Origin: Candidatus Bathyarchaeota archaeon | GTDB lineage: Archaea > Thermoproteota > Bathyarchaeia > Bathyarchaeales > Bathycorpusculaceae | Length of the DNA stretch: 62,473 nucleotides | Assembly (NCBI GenBank): GCA_937873375.1 | Contig: CALMWK010000077.1 | Location: forward strand, 1 to 62,473 | Direction of reading: 5' to 3' | Shown here: piece after piece, positions 49,993 to 59,854 of the stretch | Layout of the letters: each line of letters begins with the position of its first letter | Position numbering within the stretch: the first letter of the stretch is position 1 | The notes under the pieces: generated by a model | Database searches by the model: none | What the model saw: the letters and a program-made list of their open reading frames with translations, nothing else | What the model was told of the DNA's origin: nothing | Program-made: the position numbers and the translations under genes

Positions 49993-51636
49993 ATGGCATA
50001 CTTAACAACCACAGGCTCAGGACAACCCGTCCTGATCCTTAAAGAAGGCACAACAAGAAGCAGAGGCAAAGAAGCCCAAAAAAACAACATCATGGCAGCA
50101 CGCGTAATCGGCGAAGTACTCAAAACCACACTCGGCCCACGCGGCATGGACAAAATGCTCATAGACAACCTAGGCGACATCACAATAACCAACGACGGCG
50201 CAACCATCCTCAACGAAATCGAAGTTGAACACCCCGCAGCAAAAATGATGGTTGAAATCGCCAAAACCCAAGACGACATGGTAGGCGACGGAACAACCAC
50301 CGCCGTAGTTCTCGCAAGCGAACTGCTCAAAAAAGCCGAGGAACTCCTAGAACAAAACATTCACCCAATTATACTCGTCAGCGGCTACCGCAAAGCAGCC
50401 CAAAAAGCCATCGAAGTCATAGGAAAAACCGCCGTACCAATTGACACCAAAGACAAAAAAGCACTGCTCAAAGTAGCTTTAACATCAATGGGCAGCAAAG
50501 CCGTCGGCAGCGCCAAAGAACACTTGGCAGAAATAGCCATAGAGGCAGTTACCCAGATCGCTGAACAACGCGGAGACAAAATGCTAGCCGACATAGACAA
50601 CATTCAACTCATAAAGAAAACCGGCAAAAGCCTCCTCGAAACACAGCTTGTAAGAGGCATAATCGTTGACAAAGAAATAGTTCACCCCGGAATGCCCACC
50701 AAGAAAGAAAACGCAAAAATTGCCCTTTTGGATTCAGCGTTGGAAATCGAAAAAACCGAAATGAGCGCTGAAATACGCATCCGCGACCCAACCCAGATGC
50801 AAGCATTCCTAAACCAAGAGACCGGCATGATGCAGGAAATGGCAAAGAAGATCAAAAAATCAGGCGCAGACATTGTTTTCTGCCAGAAAGGCGTCGACGA
50901 CATGGTCCAGCACTTCCTCGCGAAAGAGGGCATAATGGCCGCAAGACGCGTAAAAGAATCAGACATGGAAAAACTCGCAAAAGCCACAGGCGGAAGAATA
51001 GTTTCCGACCTCGACGATTTGAAAGCAGCCGACTTAGGCATGGCTGGCATGGTGGAGGAACGCAAAATCGGCGACGACAAAATGATCTTTGTCGAAAAAT
51101 GCAAAGACCCCCACAGCGTAGCCATACTCATACGCGCAGGCTTAGAGCGCCTCGTAGACGAAGCAGAACGCGCCATGACTGACGCATTATCAGTAATTTC
51201 TGACGTCATAGAGAACAGCAAAATCGTCGCAGGCGGCGGAGCAGTAGAAATCGAAGTTGCAAAAGAACTGCGAAGATACGCCAACAAAGTCGGCGGCAGA
51301 GAGCAACTCGCCATAAACGCCTTCGCAGACGCAATGGAAATAATACCCCGCTCACTCGCAGAAAACGCAGGCCTCGAACCCATAGACATACTCGTCGAAC
51401 TCCGCTCAGCCCACGAAAAAGAAGACGGCAAATACAAAGGCATAAACGTCTTCACCGGCAAAATCCAAAACAGCATAGACAACGGCGTCATCGAACCAGC
51501 CATAGTCAAAGAGCAAGCCCTAAAATCCGCAGCAGAATCCGCAGCCATGATACTGCGCATAGACGACGTAATATCTAGCTCAAAGCCAAAATCCGGCGGT
51601 CCAGGCGGAATGCCGGGCGGCATGGGCGAAGAATAA
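49993..51636 (+). CDS. thsA: Thermosome subunit (group II chaperonin)
   Basis: This 547-residue chaperonin has [10 protein letters not shown] near 40, G-D-G-T-T-T-A-V-V near 90 and a Gly/Met-rich C-terminus ([11 protein letters not shown]). It folds proteins with prefoldin. A single gene here suggests a homo-oligomer or a second subunit elsewhere. Codons are C/A-biased as in psmA, typical of highly expressed genes in this window. Confidence 0.97.
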   Translation: MAYLTTTGSGQPVLILKEGTTRSRGKEAQKNNIMAARVIGEVLKTTLGPRGMDKMLIDNLGDITITNDGATILNEIEVEHPAAKMMVEIAKTQDDMVGDGTTTAVVLASELLKKAEELLEQNIHPIILVSGYRKAAQKAIEVIGKTAVPIDTKDKKALLKVALTSMGSKAVGSAKEHLAEIAIEAVTQIAEQRGDKMLADIDNIQLIKKTGKSLLETQLVRGIIVDKEIVHPGMPTKKENAKIALLDSALEIEKTEMSAEIRIRDPTQMQAFLNQETGMMQEMAKKIKKSGADIVFCQKGVDDMVQHFLAKEGIMAARRVKESDMEKLAKATGGRIVSDLDDLKAADLGMAGMVEERKIGDDKMIFVEKCKDPHSVAILIRAGLERLVDEAERAMTDALSVISDVIENSKIVAGGGAVEIEVAKELRRYANKVGGREQLAINAFADAMEIIPRSLAENAGLEPIDILVELRSAHEKEDGKYKGINVFTGKIQNSIDNGVIEPAIVKEQALKSAAESAAMILRIDDVISSSKPKSGGPGGMPGGMGEE

Positions 51637-51717
51637 GAAACACCTTTCCCCAATCTTTCTTTTTGTAAACGCTATTCTTATTAAACAAAACACGTTAGAT
51701 TACCGTTCGTTCTCTAT

Positions 51718-51795
51718 GCTCCGGTAGTATAGTCCGGTCAAGTATAGCGGCCTCTCGAGTCGCGGACCCGGGTTCGAATCCCGGCCGGAGCACCA
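51718..51795 (+). tRNA. tRNA-Glu (anticodon CTC), CCA encoded
   Basis: Acceptor GCTCCGG pairs with CCGGAGC. The anticodon stem GCGGC/GTCGC encloses the loop CTCTCGA, giving anticodon CTC. The T arm is CCGGG-TTCGAAT-CCCGG. Discriminator A at 51792 is followed by an encoded CCA. No intron. Confidence 0.95.
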
Positions 51796-51834
51796 AACAA
51801 CCTTTTGCTTTGTTCAGAAAATTGGAATTGGTTT

Positions 51835-52287
51835 TTAGTAGAGCCAGTTTTCGTCTGCCCGTTTATACGTCAAGATTTCTTGGGGTGCAAAAAATATGTT
51901 CATTTCCGTTTTTGCGTTCTCAACCGAGTCAGACGCGTGGATAACGTTTTTGGTTGTGGTCATTGCCCAATCGCCCCTTATGGTGCCTGACTCTGCTTCT
52001 TTCGGGTTCGTGTTGCCTACCAGTTTGCGCATAATCTTCACGGCATCTTCCCCCTCCACGACAAGTGCAACGACTGGGGCTGAAGTTACATACTCAACCA
52101 AGCTTTCGTAGAACGGTTTTCCCTTGTGGACTGCATAGAGTTTTCCTGCTTTTTCCTCGGTTAGCTGAGTCATTTTCATAGCGACTATTTTTAAGCCTCT
52201 GTTTTCCAGTCTGGACAATATGTTCCCTATGATTCCTCTGGTTACTGCTGAAGGTTTTAGCATGACAAACGTTTTTTCCATATTCAC
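51835..52287 (-). CDS. ndk: Nucleoside diphosphate kinase
   Basis: This 150-residue enzyme equilibrates nucleoside di- and triphosphates. The active-site histidine is in N-V-I-H-A-S-D-S, and the N-terminus K-T-F-V-M-L-K-P-S-A-V is standard. The length is normal. It ends ~40 bases after the tRNA gene on the opposite strand. Confidence 0.97.
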   Translation of the reverse strand: MNMEKTFVMLKPSAVTRGIIGNILSRLENRGLKIVAMKMTQLTEEKAGKLYAVHKGKPFYESLVEYVTSAPVVALVVEGEDAVKIMRKLVGNTNPKEAESGTIRGDWAMTTTKNVIHASDSVENAKTEMNIFFAPQEILTYKRADENWLY

Positions 52288-52440
52288 TTGCTTCCTTTCT
52301 GTATGTCGCTAAGAGTATTTTGTTGCTTGCTTTTAACGCTTTTTTTCTTAGATGCCTGCTAGAAACTGTTTTAAGAATGATGCTGTCCGTATGCTTTATC
52401 AACTCTGCACCCAAGCACGGCGCACAAAGGAGAAACCGTC

Positions 52441-55400
52441 ATGGCAAACGGCAAAAATAGTACTTCAGGTGAAAGTGCCGCAAACAAAGTGCAGCCGATG
52501 CTAAGTTCAGATGAGCTTCTGAATCTCCAGATTGCAGAGCTTCTCCCACGTTTGGCAACTTCTCCGTCAGGTCTCACTTACGAAGAAGCAACTGACCGTC
52601 TGGAAGTTTACGGTCGCAACGAGCTTGCCAAGAAAAAGAAGCGCTCAGCCATAATCGAGTTTCTCATGAACTTCAACAGCCCCCTAGTCATCATTTTGAT
52701 GGTTGCAGGTTTAATCTCGGGCATCCTCGGCGAATTACCCAACATGGTAATAATTTTCGTGATTGTTTTCTTGAGCGTAATTCTCGACTACTATCAGGAG
52801 TCTAAAGCTGAGAAAGCTGCCGAGAAGCTGAAGGAAAAAGTCACCACCACGGCAACCGTAATCAGAGACGGCGTCAAAAAGGAAGTGAAGCTTCCCGAAA
52901 TCGTTCCAGGCGACATCATCTACCTTTCAGCTGGAGACATTGCACCTGCGGACGCACGGGTAATCAGCGCCAAAGACCTCTTCATTAACCAGTCATCTCT
53001 GACGGGCGAATCTTTCCCTGTTGAAAAGACGCCTGCACAGATTAAATCGAAGAACACATCCATCACTGAATGGACAAATTATCTTTTCATGGGAACCTCG
53101 GTTGTAAGTGGAACAGCCACAGCGGTGGTTGTGCGCACGGGGGGTTCCACGGAGTACGGCAAAATCGCCAAGAGACTTGTGGAGAAAGCGCCTGAAACCG
53201 AGTTTTCAAAGGGCATAAAGAGCTTCGGTTTTCTCATTATGCAGGTCACAATACTCCTTGTGCTGTTTGTCTTCTTGATAAACGCGCTTCGTAATCCTGA
53301 CACCAACGGTATCCTGAACGCGTTGCTTTTCTCCGTGGCTCTTGCGGTAGGTTTGACTCCTGAACTGTTGCCCATGATCATCACGGTGAACCTTTCTAGG
53401 GGAGCCATCGCAATGTCCAAGAAAGGCGTCATAGTCAAGCGGTTGGCGTCTATCGAGAACTTTGGCAGCATGAACGTTCTGTGCACAGATAAAACTGGGA
53501 CGCTCACAGAGAACCGCATCACCCTTGTGTTGCATGTGGATGCTGAAGGAAAAGACGACGACAAAGTGCTCTTGCATTCCTACTTGAACAGTTACTACCA
53601 GACTGGACTGAAGAGTCCGCTAGATGAGGCTATACTTGTTCATGAAGAACAGGACATAAGTGGTTTCCAGAAAATTGATGAAGTCCCCTTCGACTTCGTT
53701 CGACGCCGCCTCAGCGTTGTAGTAGAAAAGGACAGAGAACGTTTCTTCATAGCCAAAGGTGCCCCTGAAGAAATCCTCAAAGTTTCTTCATACTGCGAAA
53801 TCGGCGGCTTAAACTTTGACTTAACTGAAGAGCTCCGAAAGAAAGCTGAACAGAAATACTTCGATTTGAGCTCCGAAGGCTTCAGGGTTTTAGGTGTTTC
53901 ATACAAGAAGCTAAAGGAAGAAAAAGCCGTTTACTCCGTGAACGACGAAAGCAACATGATTTTCCTAGGGTTCGTGGCTTTTCTTGACCCGCCTAAGGAA
54001 ACGGCAAAGGAGTCCCTCAAACTGCTGAGCGCCGCAGGAATTGAGCTAAAAATTCTCACAGGCGACAACGAACTCGTTGCCCGAAAAACCTGCGAGCAAC
54101 TGGGTTTCGAAATAAAAGGCGTTGCCCTTGGCAGTGAAATTGTCCAGATGCACGATGACGCCTTAGCCCGAGTAGTTGAGGAAGCTAATGTTTTCGCGCG
54201 GGTGACTCCTGTTCAGAAAGACCGCATAATTAACCTGCTCAAAGGCAACGGGCATGTTGTTGGGTTCATGGGCGACGGCATCAACGATGCGCCTTCGCTG
54301 AGAACGGCGGATGTGGGTGTTTCTGTGGATAACGCTGTGGACGTTGCGAAGGAGTCCGCAGACATTATTCTCTTAAAGAATGACTTAACTGTGCTGGCGA
54401 AAGGTGTGCTGGAGGGCAGGAAGACTTTTGGCAACACCATGAAGTACGTCATGATGGGCGTCAGTTCCAACTTTGGCAACATGTTCAGCGTCGCAGTGGC
54501 ATCACTGTTTCTGCCTTTCTTGCCTATGTTGCCAATTCAAATTCTTTTGAACAACATGCTTTATGACTTGTCCCAATCAGCCATAACCACCGACAACGTA
54601 GACCCAGAATACGTTGAAAAGCCGAAACGATGGGACATTGGCTTCATAAGGCGATTCATGATTTCTATGGGCCCCGTGAGCTCCATCTTTGACTTCTTGA
54701 CATTCTTCATAATGGTAATTGTTTTCAATATTCCACTAGTAAACACTCCGCCAGAGCAAATTGCCCTGTTCCAAACCGCATGGTTCCTTGAGTCCTTATG
54801 CACGCAAGCGCTTGTCATATTCGTCATACGAACACGGAAATCACCCTTCTGGAAGAGCAAACCAGGCAAATTACTGCTGCTAAGCAGCTTCAGCATTGTT
54901 GCCGCAGCCTTGATAATTCCATTCACATTCCTAGGTGACCTGTACTTTGGCTTCGTGCAGCCTCCTCTAACATTTTTGGCAATCTTGGCAGTGTTGATAG
55001 TGGCTTATCTGCTGCTTGTGGAAGTGGTTAAACGGTGGTTCTACAAGCGCCACTCCTACCGTATAGAACAGGTTTTGATTCCGAAGCGGCGGGTGCTCTA
55101 TTTGAGTAGAAACGCGCGGCTTGTACAGGAAATAGTAGCTGTTGTATGTCTCCGTGTTGAGGATGAAATCTCATTTAACTCCCTCATTGAAGACCTTGCA
55201 AGCAGTGTAAGCTACCCAATTGACACAGACCAAGTACTGCAAAATCTACAGCACCTACGGCGCGGCGGCTTAGTCAACATAGATTGGCACAAACGTGTCA
55301 TCAAACGTGAAGGACCTATGAAAGAATACGTGACCAAGCGTGTGGTGGATAGCGAGATGTGGCCAATGGTGTTTGAGGACTGGCTGAAAATAAACAAGAC

Positions 55401-55467
55401 CATTCAAGACCGATACGGCGAAGTGAACCACGAGTTTCAGGAGCTGCTATCTCCAAGACAACGCTAA
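52441..55467 (+). CDS. mgtA: Magnesium-type P-ATPase (MgtA-like) with extra C-terminal domain
   Basis: This 1008-residue protein has the actuator motif L-T-G-E-S near 184, L-T-P-E-L-L-P-M-I of the P3B (MgtA) group, D-K-T-G-T-L-T near 348 (phosphorylated Asp), and G-D-G-I-N-D-A-P near 610. It should import Mg2+ across the cell membrane. After the last helices, ~120 residues (from about 886) follow that MgtA normally lacks. They read as helices with L-Q-N-L-Q-H-L-R-R-G-G-L-V-N-I-D-W, resembling a winged helix. Ribosome site AAGGAGA before ATG. Confidence 0.9.
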   Translation: MANGKNSTSGESAANKVQPMLSSDELLNLQIAELLPRLATSPSGLTYEEATDRLEVYGRNELAKKKKRSAIIEFLMNFNSPLVIILMVAGLISGILGELPNMVIIFVIVFLSVILDYYQESKAEKAAEKLKEKVTTTATVIRDGVKKEVKLPEIVPGDIIYLSAGDIAPADARVISAKDLFINQSSLTGESFPVEKTPAQIKSKNTSITEWTNYLFMGTSVVSGTATAVVVRTGGSTEYGKIAKRLVEKAPETEFSKGIKSFGFLIMQVTILLVLFVFLINALRNPDTNGILNALLFSVALAVGLTPELLPMIITVNLSRGAIAMSKKGVIVKRLASIENFGSMNVLCTDKTGTLTENRITLVLHVDAEGKDDDKVLLHSYLNSYYQTGLKSPLDEAILVHEEQDISGFQKIDEVPFDFVRRRLSVVVEKDRERFFIAKGAPEEILKVSSYCEIGGLNFDLTEELRKKAEQKYFDLSSEGFRVLGVSYKKLKEEKAVYSVNDESNMIFLGFVAFLDPPKETAKESLKLLSAAGIELKILTGDNELVARKTCEQLGFEIKGVALGSEIVQMHDDALARVVEEANVFARVTPVQKDRIINLLKGNGHVVGFMGDGINDAPSLRTADVGVSVDNAVDVAKESADIILLKNDLTVLAKGVLEGRKTFGNTMKYVMMGVSSNFGNMFSVAVASLFLPFLPMLPIQILLNNMLYDLSQSAITTDNVDPEYVEKPKRWDIGFIRRFMISMGPVSSIFDFLTFFIMVIVFNIPLVNTPPEQIALFQTAWFLESLCTQALVIFVIRTRKSPFWKSKPGKLLLLSSFSIVAAALIIPFTFLGDLYFGFVQPPLTFLAILAVLIVAYLLLVEVVKRWFYKRHSYRIEQVLIPKRRVLYLSRNARLVQEIVAVVCLRVEDEISFNSLIEDLASSVSYPIDTDQVLQNLQHLRRGGLVNIDWHKRVIKREGPMKEYVTKRVVDSEMWPMVFEDWLKINKTIQDRYGEVNHEFQELLSPRQR

Positions 55468-55540
55468 AGGTCTCGGCAGAGGCAATTTCCCATAACTGCC
55501 CCATTCTAAATAGTGGTCTTATACCTTACTTTCTCATTTT

Positions 55541-56104
55541 CTAGTTGTTTGTTTTGTGCTGTTCAGCTATTTTTTTGTTTATGGACTGCAACTCATCTTG
55601 AAGCATTTTAATTTGGTTACTCAGATGTTTTTTCTGCTGCTTCAGTTTTCCAATTGGTTTTCCTGTTTCTTCTTCAAGAAAAGCGGAGAACGGCGCAGGC
55701 ATGACTGGTATTGGAAATTTTTCCGGCTCAATGTTCAGCACATCTTTGGCGAACGCCTCAAAAAGAGAGTTTATGTTGTTCGCGATTTCGTTTTGTTTTA
55801 TGATGGCGTGCTTTAGGATGAGTCTGCCTTTTTCGGTAATTCTGTATGCTTTTATTTTTCTGTTGTTCTGAGTGACCCATTCGCCTTTGATGTATCCGCT
55901 TTTTTCTAGACTACGAAGAACAGGATATACACCGCCAGCAGTGGGTCTCCAGAATCCTTTTGTCTTATCTTTGATTTCCTTCATAATTTCGTAGCCGTGG
56001 GACTGCTTCTTGCTGAGCAAAATGAGTATCCCGACGCGTATGTAGCCTTTCTGTGCTTCCTTCATCCAGTTTGCGGTTGTCCTGTCTTCGACGTTTGGAT
56101 GCAT
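55541..56104 (-). CDS. PadR family transcriptional regulator
   Basis: This 187-residue regulator has the PadR wing-helix: I-L-I-L-L-S-K-K-Q-S-H-G-Y-E-I-M, R-P-T-A-G-G-V-Y-P-V-L-R-S-L and G-Y-I-K-G-E-W. A C-terminal coiled coil rich in K, Q and L follows. The frame extends to 56233, over the divergent gene, but ATG 56104 is right for the family. It should repress the divergent ABC exporter through the repeat at 56151-56180. Confidence 0.9.
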   Translation of the reverse strand: MHPNVEDRTTANWMKEAQKGYIRVGILILLSKKQSHGYEIMKEIKDKTKGFWRPTAGGVYPVLRSLEKSGYIKGEWVTQNNRKIKAYRITEKGRLILKHAIIKQNEIANNINSLFEAFAKDVLNIEPEKFPIPVMPAPFSAFLEEETGKPIGKLKQQKKHLSNQIKMLQDELQSINKKIAEQHKTNN

Positions 56105-56150
56105 ACAACTTTCAAAGTTAATGGTGCGTGTAGTAATACTTATATTTTGC

Positions 56151-56180
56151 TTCGATATATTGCACTGAAATATATACGAA
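56151..56180. promoter_or_regulatory. Imperfect inverted repeat between PadR and the ABC exporter
   Basis: TTCGATATATT and AATATATACGAA are inverted with a six-base spacer and a one-base offset. Their AT-rich cores also look like box A elements for both directions. A likely PadR operator. Confidence 0.55.
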
Positions 56181-56193
56181 TGAGGTGGTCTCA

Positions 56194-57213
56194 ATGGAAA
56201 ACGAATCCATAATCGAAGTTCAAAACCTGACAAAGACTTTCGGGAAATTCACAGCCGTCGACAACATCTCTTTCACTGTGAAAAAAGGCGAAGTCTTCGG
56301 GTTGCTCGGTCCCAACGGAGCAGGTAAAAGCACAACCCTACGTATGCTGTCTACTTTAGCAAGACCCACAAAGGGAACTGCCACAATTGGTGGCTACGAC
56401 ATCGTCAAACATGATACGGAAGTGCGGAAATTAATCGGCATTGTTTCCGAGAAGATGATAATGTACAATCGTTTAACAGCTAAAGAGAACCTGTGGTTTT
56501 TCGGGAGTCTTTTCAACATTCCAAAAGATGTTTTAACAAAGAGAGTTGACGAGCTTTTAGAGTTGGTTCAGCTTACCAAGTGGAAGAACGCTCAAGTGGG
56601 CACTTTTTCGACAGGTATGCGCCAAAGAATGAACGTGGTGCGTGCGTTGCTTAACATGCCCCGCGTGTTGTTCCTAGATGAACCCACACTGGGTTTGGAC
56701 CCTCAGTCGTCAGTCGAGATTAGAGAATTCATTAAAAAACTTAACCGAGAAAACGGCACCACGGTTGTCATAACGACCCACATGATGGTTGATGCTGATT
56801 TGTTGTGTGACCGCATAGCCATTGTGGATCAGGGAAAAATCGTCGCCCTTGATACGTCAGCGAATTTGAAAAAAATCATTTCAGGAGCGGATACAAAGAT
56901 ATTAAACTTGAATATTGCAAATCTCACGTCCGAACTTATTGAAACTATCCGAAAACTTCACTGTACAGATTCTGTTACACAAGAAAACTCTACAACTTTG
57001 AAGATTCTTGTTCACGGCGACGAGGCTTTCGATTCCGTGATAGATGCAATACGGAAGAAAAATGGGAAAATAAGTTCTATGGAAAACCTTCAGCCTACGC
57101 TTGAAGATGTTTTCTTACACATAACTGGGCATCAAGTGCGAGATAGTGCAGACCAGAAGATACAAAATGAAAAGCATGGACCTTTCGCTCAACAACAAAG
57201 GAGAATAAGGTGA
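56194..57213 (+). CDS. ABC transporter ATP-binding protein (DrrA type)
   Basis: This 339-residue ATPase has Walker A G-P-N-G-A-G-K-S-T, F-S-T-G-M-R-Q-R-M, Walker B V-L-F-L-D-E-P-T and T-T-H-M-M as switch. A DrrA-type C-terminal domain follows. ATG 56194 (M-E-N-E-S-I-I) with GAGGTGG upstream is preferred over GTG 56185. It overlaps the permease by four bases. PadR control suggests a drug or stress exporter. Confidence 0.92.
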   Translation: MENESIIEVQNLTKTFGKFTAVDNISFTVKKGEVFGLLGPNGAGKSTTLRMLSTLARPTKGTATIGGYDIVKHDTEVRKLIGIVSEKMIMYNRLTAKENLWFFGSLFNIPKDVLTKRVDELLELVQLTKWKNAQVGTFSTGMRQRMNVVRALLNMPRVLFLDEPTLGLDPQSSVEIREFIKKLNRENGTTVVITTHMMVDADLLCDRIAIVDQGKIVALDTSANLKKIISGADTKILNLNIANLTSELIETIRKLHCTDSVTQENSTTLKILVHGDEAFDSVIDAIRKKNGKISSMENLQPTLEDVFLHITGHQVRDSADQKIQNEKHGPFAQQQRRIR

Positions 57214-58418
57214 GTAACATGGGCGCAAAAACTCTTCTTTCACACAGTTTAAGGATTGCTTGGAAAGACCTTATGGAGCTGTTTAGGAACCGATTAGGTC
57301 TAGTTTTGCTCATAGTGATGCCGCTGTTTATGATGGTTATGGTTGGCTTCATTTATCCATCCAACGGTGGTGGTCTGAGCGACATGCCTGTTGCGTTGGT
57401 TAACGAGGATGCAGGCTTCGGCAATTCTGTTCTTCCAAGCCAAGTTTTCCTCATGGGTTTGCAGCAAATCAACGACCAGACGCATATGCTGGTTCTTTCC
57501 AACGCCTCAAGCATGGCTGACGTTAAAGACATGGTTCAGAGGGGCGAATTGCAGGGCGGCATAATTATCCCTAGCAACTTCTCCTCTTCCATTATGAACG
57601 GCGAACAGGGTACCCTAATCATTGTAACTGACCAGTCGAATCCCCAAATTTCAGCCACAATTCAAGCAGCCTTGTCGGCAGTTTTCAACGAAATGGGCAC
57701 CATGTTAGCTCAACAAAACGTTCAGATGCTCAGCCCAACGATTAACGCAACCAACTCTCTGGCAGTTGTGAAACCCTACAATGTTCAAACCGAAGGCGTA
57801 GTTCTTGGAACCCCCAGCTACTTCGACTTCATCGCCCCCGGCATCATGGCTATGACTGTTATGATGAGCGTCATGACTGGTCTTCCAGTTGCTATTTCGC
57901 AAGAGAAAGAAATAGGCACCATGGACGGCATGATGGTTGCACCCATCAACAGGTTATCCATCATACTTGGCAAGACACTGGGTCAGACTGCAAGAGGGCT
58001 CATCCAAGGCGTAATAATACTAGCGTTAGCTGTAGGCTTATTCGGCGTCACCATCCAAGGGAGCATTCTGTTGGTGTTCGGTTTGCTATTGTTGGGTGTT
58101 TTTGCTTTCGTTGGTTTAGGCATAGTGATAACGTCCTTCACAAAGGACCAAGAGACAGCGCAGATGCTCATGATGACGCTGATGTTTCCGATGATGTTCC
58201 TCAGCGGCGTGTTCTTCCCGATACAGCAGATGCCATGGTATATGCAGAGCATATCGCAAGTTCTGCCGTTGACTTACGCTTCGCAGGCTCTACGGAAAGT
58301 GATGGTGCTGGGCGCAGGAATCCCCGCAATATCCACTGAACTGATAGTGCTCATCGTGTTCGGAGTAGTCATGATTGCCATAGCAGTGCCAGTGTTCAGA
58401 CGCGCAATGACCCGATAA
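57210..58418 (+). CDS. ABC-2 type transporter permease (large extracytoplasmic domain)
   Basis: This 402-residue permease has one N-terminal helix, a ~170-residue outer domain (V-A-L-V-N-E-D-A-G-F-G near 62), then five helices with E-I-G-T-M-D-G-M-M-V-A-P in the coupling loop and F-L-S-G-V-F-F-P-I near the end. This is the YhiN/DrrB-like exporter layout. The start GTG overlaps the ATPase stop. Confidence 0.92.
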   Translation: MSNMGAKTLLSHSLRIAWKDLMELFRNRLGLVLLIVMPLFMMVMVGFIYPSNGGGLSDMPVALVNEDAGFGNSVLPSQVFLMGLQQINDQTHMLVLSNASSMADVKDMVQRGELQGGIIIPSNFSSSIMNGEQGTLIIVTDQSNPQISATIQAALSAVFNEMGTMLAQQNVQMLSPTINATNSLAVVKPYNVQTEGVVLGTPSYFDFIAPGIMAMTVMMSVMTGLPVAISQEKEIGTMDGMMVAPINRLSIILGKTLGQTARGLIQGVIILALAVGLFGVTIQGSILLVFGLLLLGVFAFVGLGIVITSFTKDQETAQMLMMTLMFPMMFLSGVFFPIQQMPWYMQSISQVLPLTYASQALRKVMVLGAGIPAISTELIVLIVFGVVMIAIAVPVFRRAMTR

Positions 58419-58433
58419 AACCACCGAAACTCT

Positions 58434-58453
58434 CTCATGCATTAACGCATGAG
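58434..58453 (+). terminator. Hairpin plus T tract after the ABC exporter
   Basis: CTCATGC-ATTAAC-GCATGAG forms a seven-base stem 16 bases after the permease stop, followed by a run of T-rich sequence (CTTTTTTCTTTTTC). It looks like a transcription end. Confidence 0.6.
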
Positions 58454-58616
58454 GGAAAAACTTTTTTCTTTTTCTCTTTTTCCTTTAAAACACAACCGCC
58501 CTGACAATAGAAAGCCTTTTTTCGAAAACTTTGATTCTAAAAATAGTAGCGGTTTGGCTCCACAGAACGCGTTTCTCGGCTTTCTGCCAGTCAAACAGCA
58601 GTCTACACACCAGTAG

Positions 58617-58641
58617 AATCTATAAATAGAGGGGGATATAG
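58617..58641 (+). promoter_or_regulatory. TATA-like element shared with 44.1 kb, copy 2
   Basis: AATCTATAAATAGAGGGGG followed by ATATAG resembles 44068-44092. It also lies in a convergent intergenic region with no gene. TCTCGGC (58574) and GCCGAGA (58644) are inverted around it. Confidence 0.4.
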
Positions 58642-58708
58642 TCGCCGAGAGCAACTAGCCACCAGCGTAGAAAACTTAGGTCCGCTTCAAAGATGTTAAT
58701 GCAGCATT

Positions 58709-59689
58709 CTATACGGCATTGCCAAAACTGACTGCCAAAAATACTGCGTAAATCATAAGCAGAAATATTCCGTCGCGCCTGCTCACTCTCTTATTCTGTA
58801 AGATGTACCATAATACAAGATTAGCTATTAGCGAAAAAATGATTACGTCTGAAAAAGCTGTTAATTCCACCTGAAAAGGTGAAACCAAGAAGGTTACTCC
58901 TAAAATCAAAGTGATGTTAAAGAAGCAACTTCCTATTATGTTGCCAAAAGCAAGATCTAAGAAACCTTTACGAACAGACGCAAGGCTTGTGGCTAGTTCT
59001 GGGACACTTGTTCCAAAGGCCACCAGCGTAGCGCCGACAACGACTGTTGGGATGCCTGCACTTGTCGCCAAAAACGAAGCTGAATTCACAATGAAATAGG
59101 AACATGCGACAACTCCAATTGCCCCTACAATAGACATAACCGCATAGGTGCTTGTCTTCTTTTTTACAGCATCTTCTGAAATTTCTTCCACGGTTTTTCT
59201 TTCCTTCATAAGCTGATACATGTTGAACGCGAAAATCGTGATGAGTATGACTCCGACTATCTGACTTGAGTATCCAACAAAAAGTAAAATCAGCGGAACC
59301 ACCGAGGCAATGAGCAGACCGAAATTGAGGCTGCCCACTTCTTCCCTCGTCATCTTGGTGAAAAATCCTGAGCTTTCAGGGTATTTTGCCGCCATAACAA
59401 GCAAACATATTCCAAGAATTAAACACACATTTGCTATATTTGAGCCCAAGACGTTACCTATTGAAATGCCCACGGTTGCTGGCGCTAAAACAGCGAATAC
59501 AGCCACAAAAAGCTCAGGTAAAGAAGTGGAAAAAGCAACCAAAATGAACCCCACTTTTGTCTTCCCCAAACCTGTGGCGCTTGCCAAGTTTATCGCATTA
59601 TTAATCGTCAAGTTACTGGCTCTATTCAAAATAAGTAAAGCTGCAATCAGGACCACCAGACTCCCAACAAGTCCAAATTGTTCCAACAT
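58709..59689 (-). CDS. Cation exchanger of the CaCA family (Na+/Ca2+-type)
   Basis: This 326-residue protein has ten hydrophobic segments in two homologous halves. The alpha repeats read S-T-S-L-P-E-L (near 54) and G-T-S-V-P-E-L-A-T-S (near 225), with G-N-(V/I)-(L/I)-G-S-N/C in each half. It extrudes Ca2+ against Na+ or H+. Length is usual for prokaryotic members. Confidence 0.93.
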   Translation of the reverse strand: MLEQFGLVGSLVVLIAALLILNRASNLTINNAINLASATGLGKTKVGFILVAFSTSLPELFVAVFAVLAPATVGISIGNVLGSNIANVCLILGICLLVMAAKYPESSGFFTKMTREEVGSLNFGLLIASVVPLILLFVGYSSQIVGVILITIFAFNMYQLMKERKTVEEISEDAVKKKTSTYAVMSIVGAIGVVACSYFIVNSASFLATSAGIPTVVVGATLVAFGTSVPELATSLASVRKGFLDLAFGNIIGSCFFNITLILGVTFLVSPFQVELTAFSDVIIFSLIANLVLWYILQNKRVSRRDGIFLLMIYAVFLAVSFGNAV

Positions 59690-59830
59690 CTTTCCTCACT
59701 GTTGACTTCTATCCACTGCCGCTTTATTATCCGCGCATAGCCCACATTTACCGCTTATGCGTCTACGTCTTATATTGACTTACTTTTAGTCTCTTTTCCC
59801 TAAACAGACGTAATAACTAGTTGGATAAAA

Positions 59831-59840
59831 CTTTTATACC
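59831..59840 (+). promoter_or_regulatory. Box A of the LSm gene
   Basis: CTTTTATACC lies ~20-25 bases before the GTG/ATG at 59855/59861, so the message would be leaderless or nearly so. Confidence 0.55.
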
Positions 59841-59854
59841 TCGTAAGGGGTGTT

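Noticed and set aside
50682-51653. Minus-strand ORF of 323 codons over the thermosome gene
   Set aside because: Shadow of the chaperonin frame; Ser/Met-rich with no motif.
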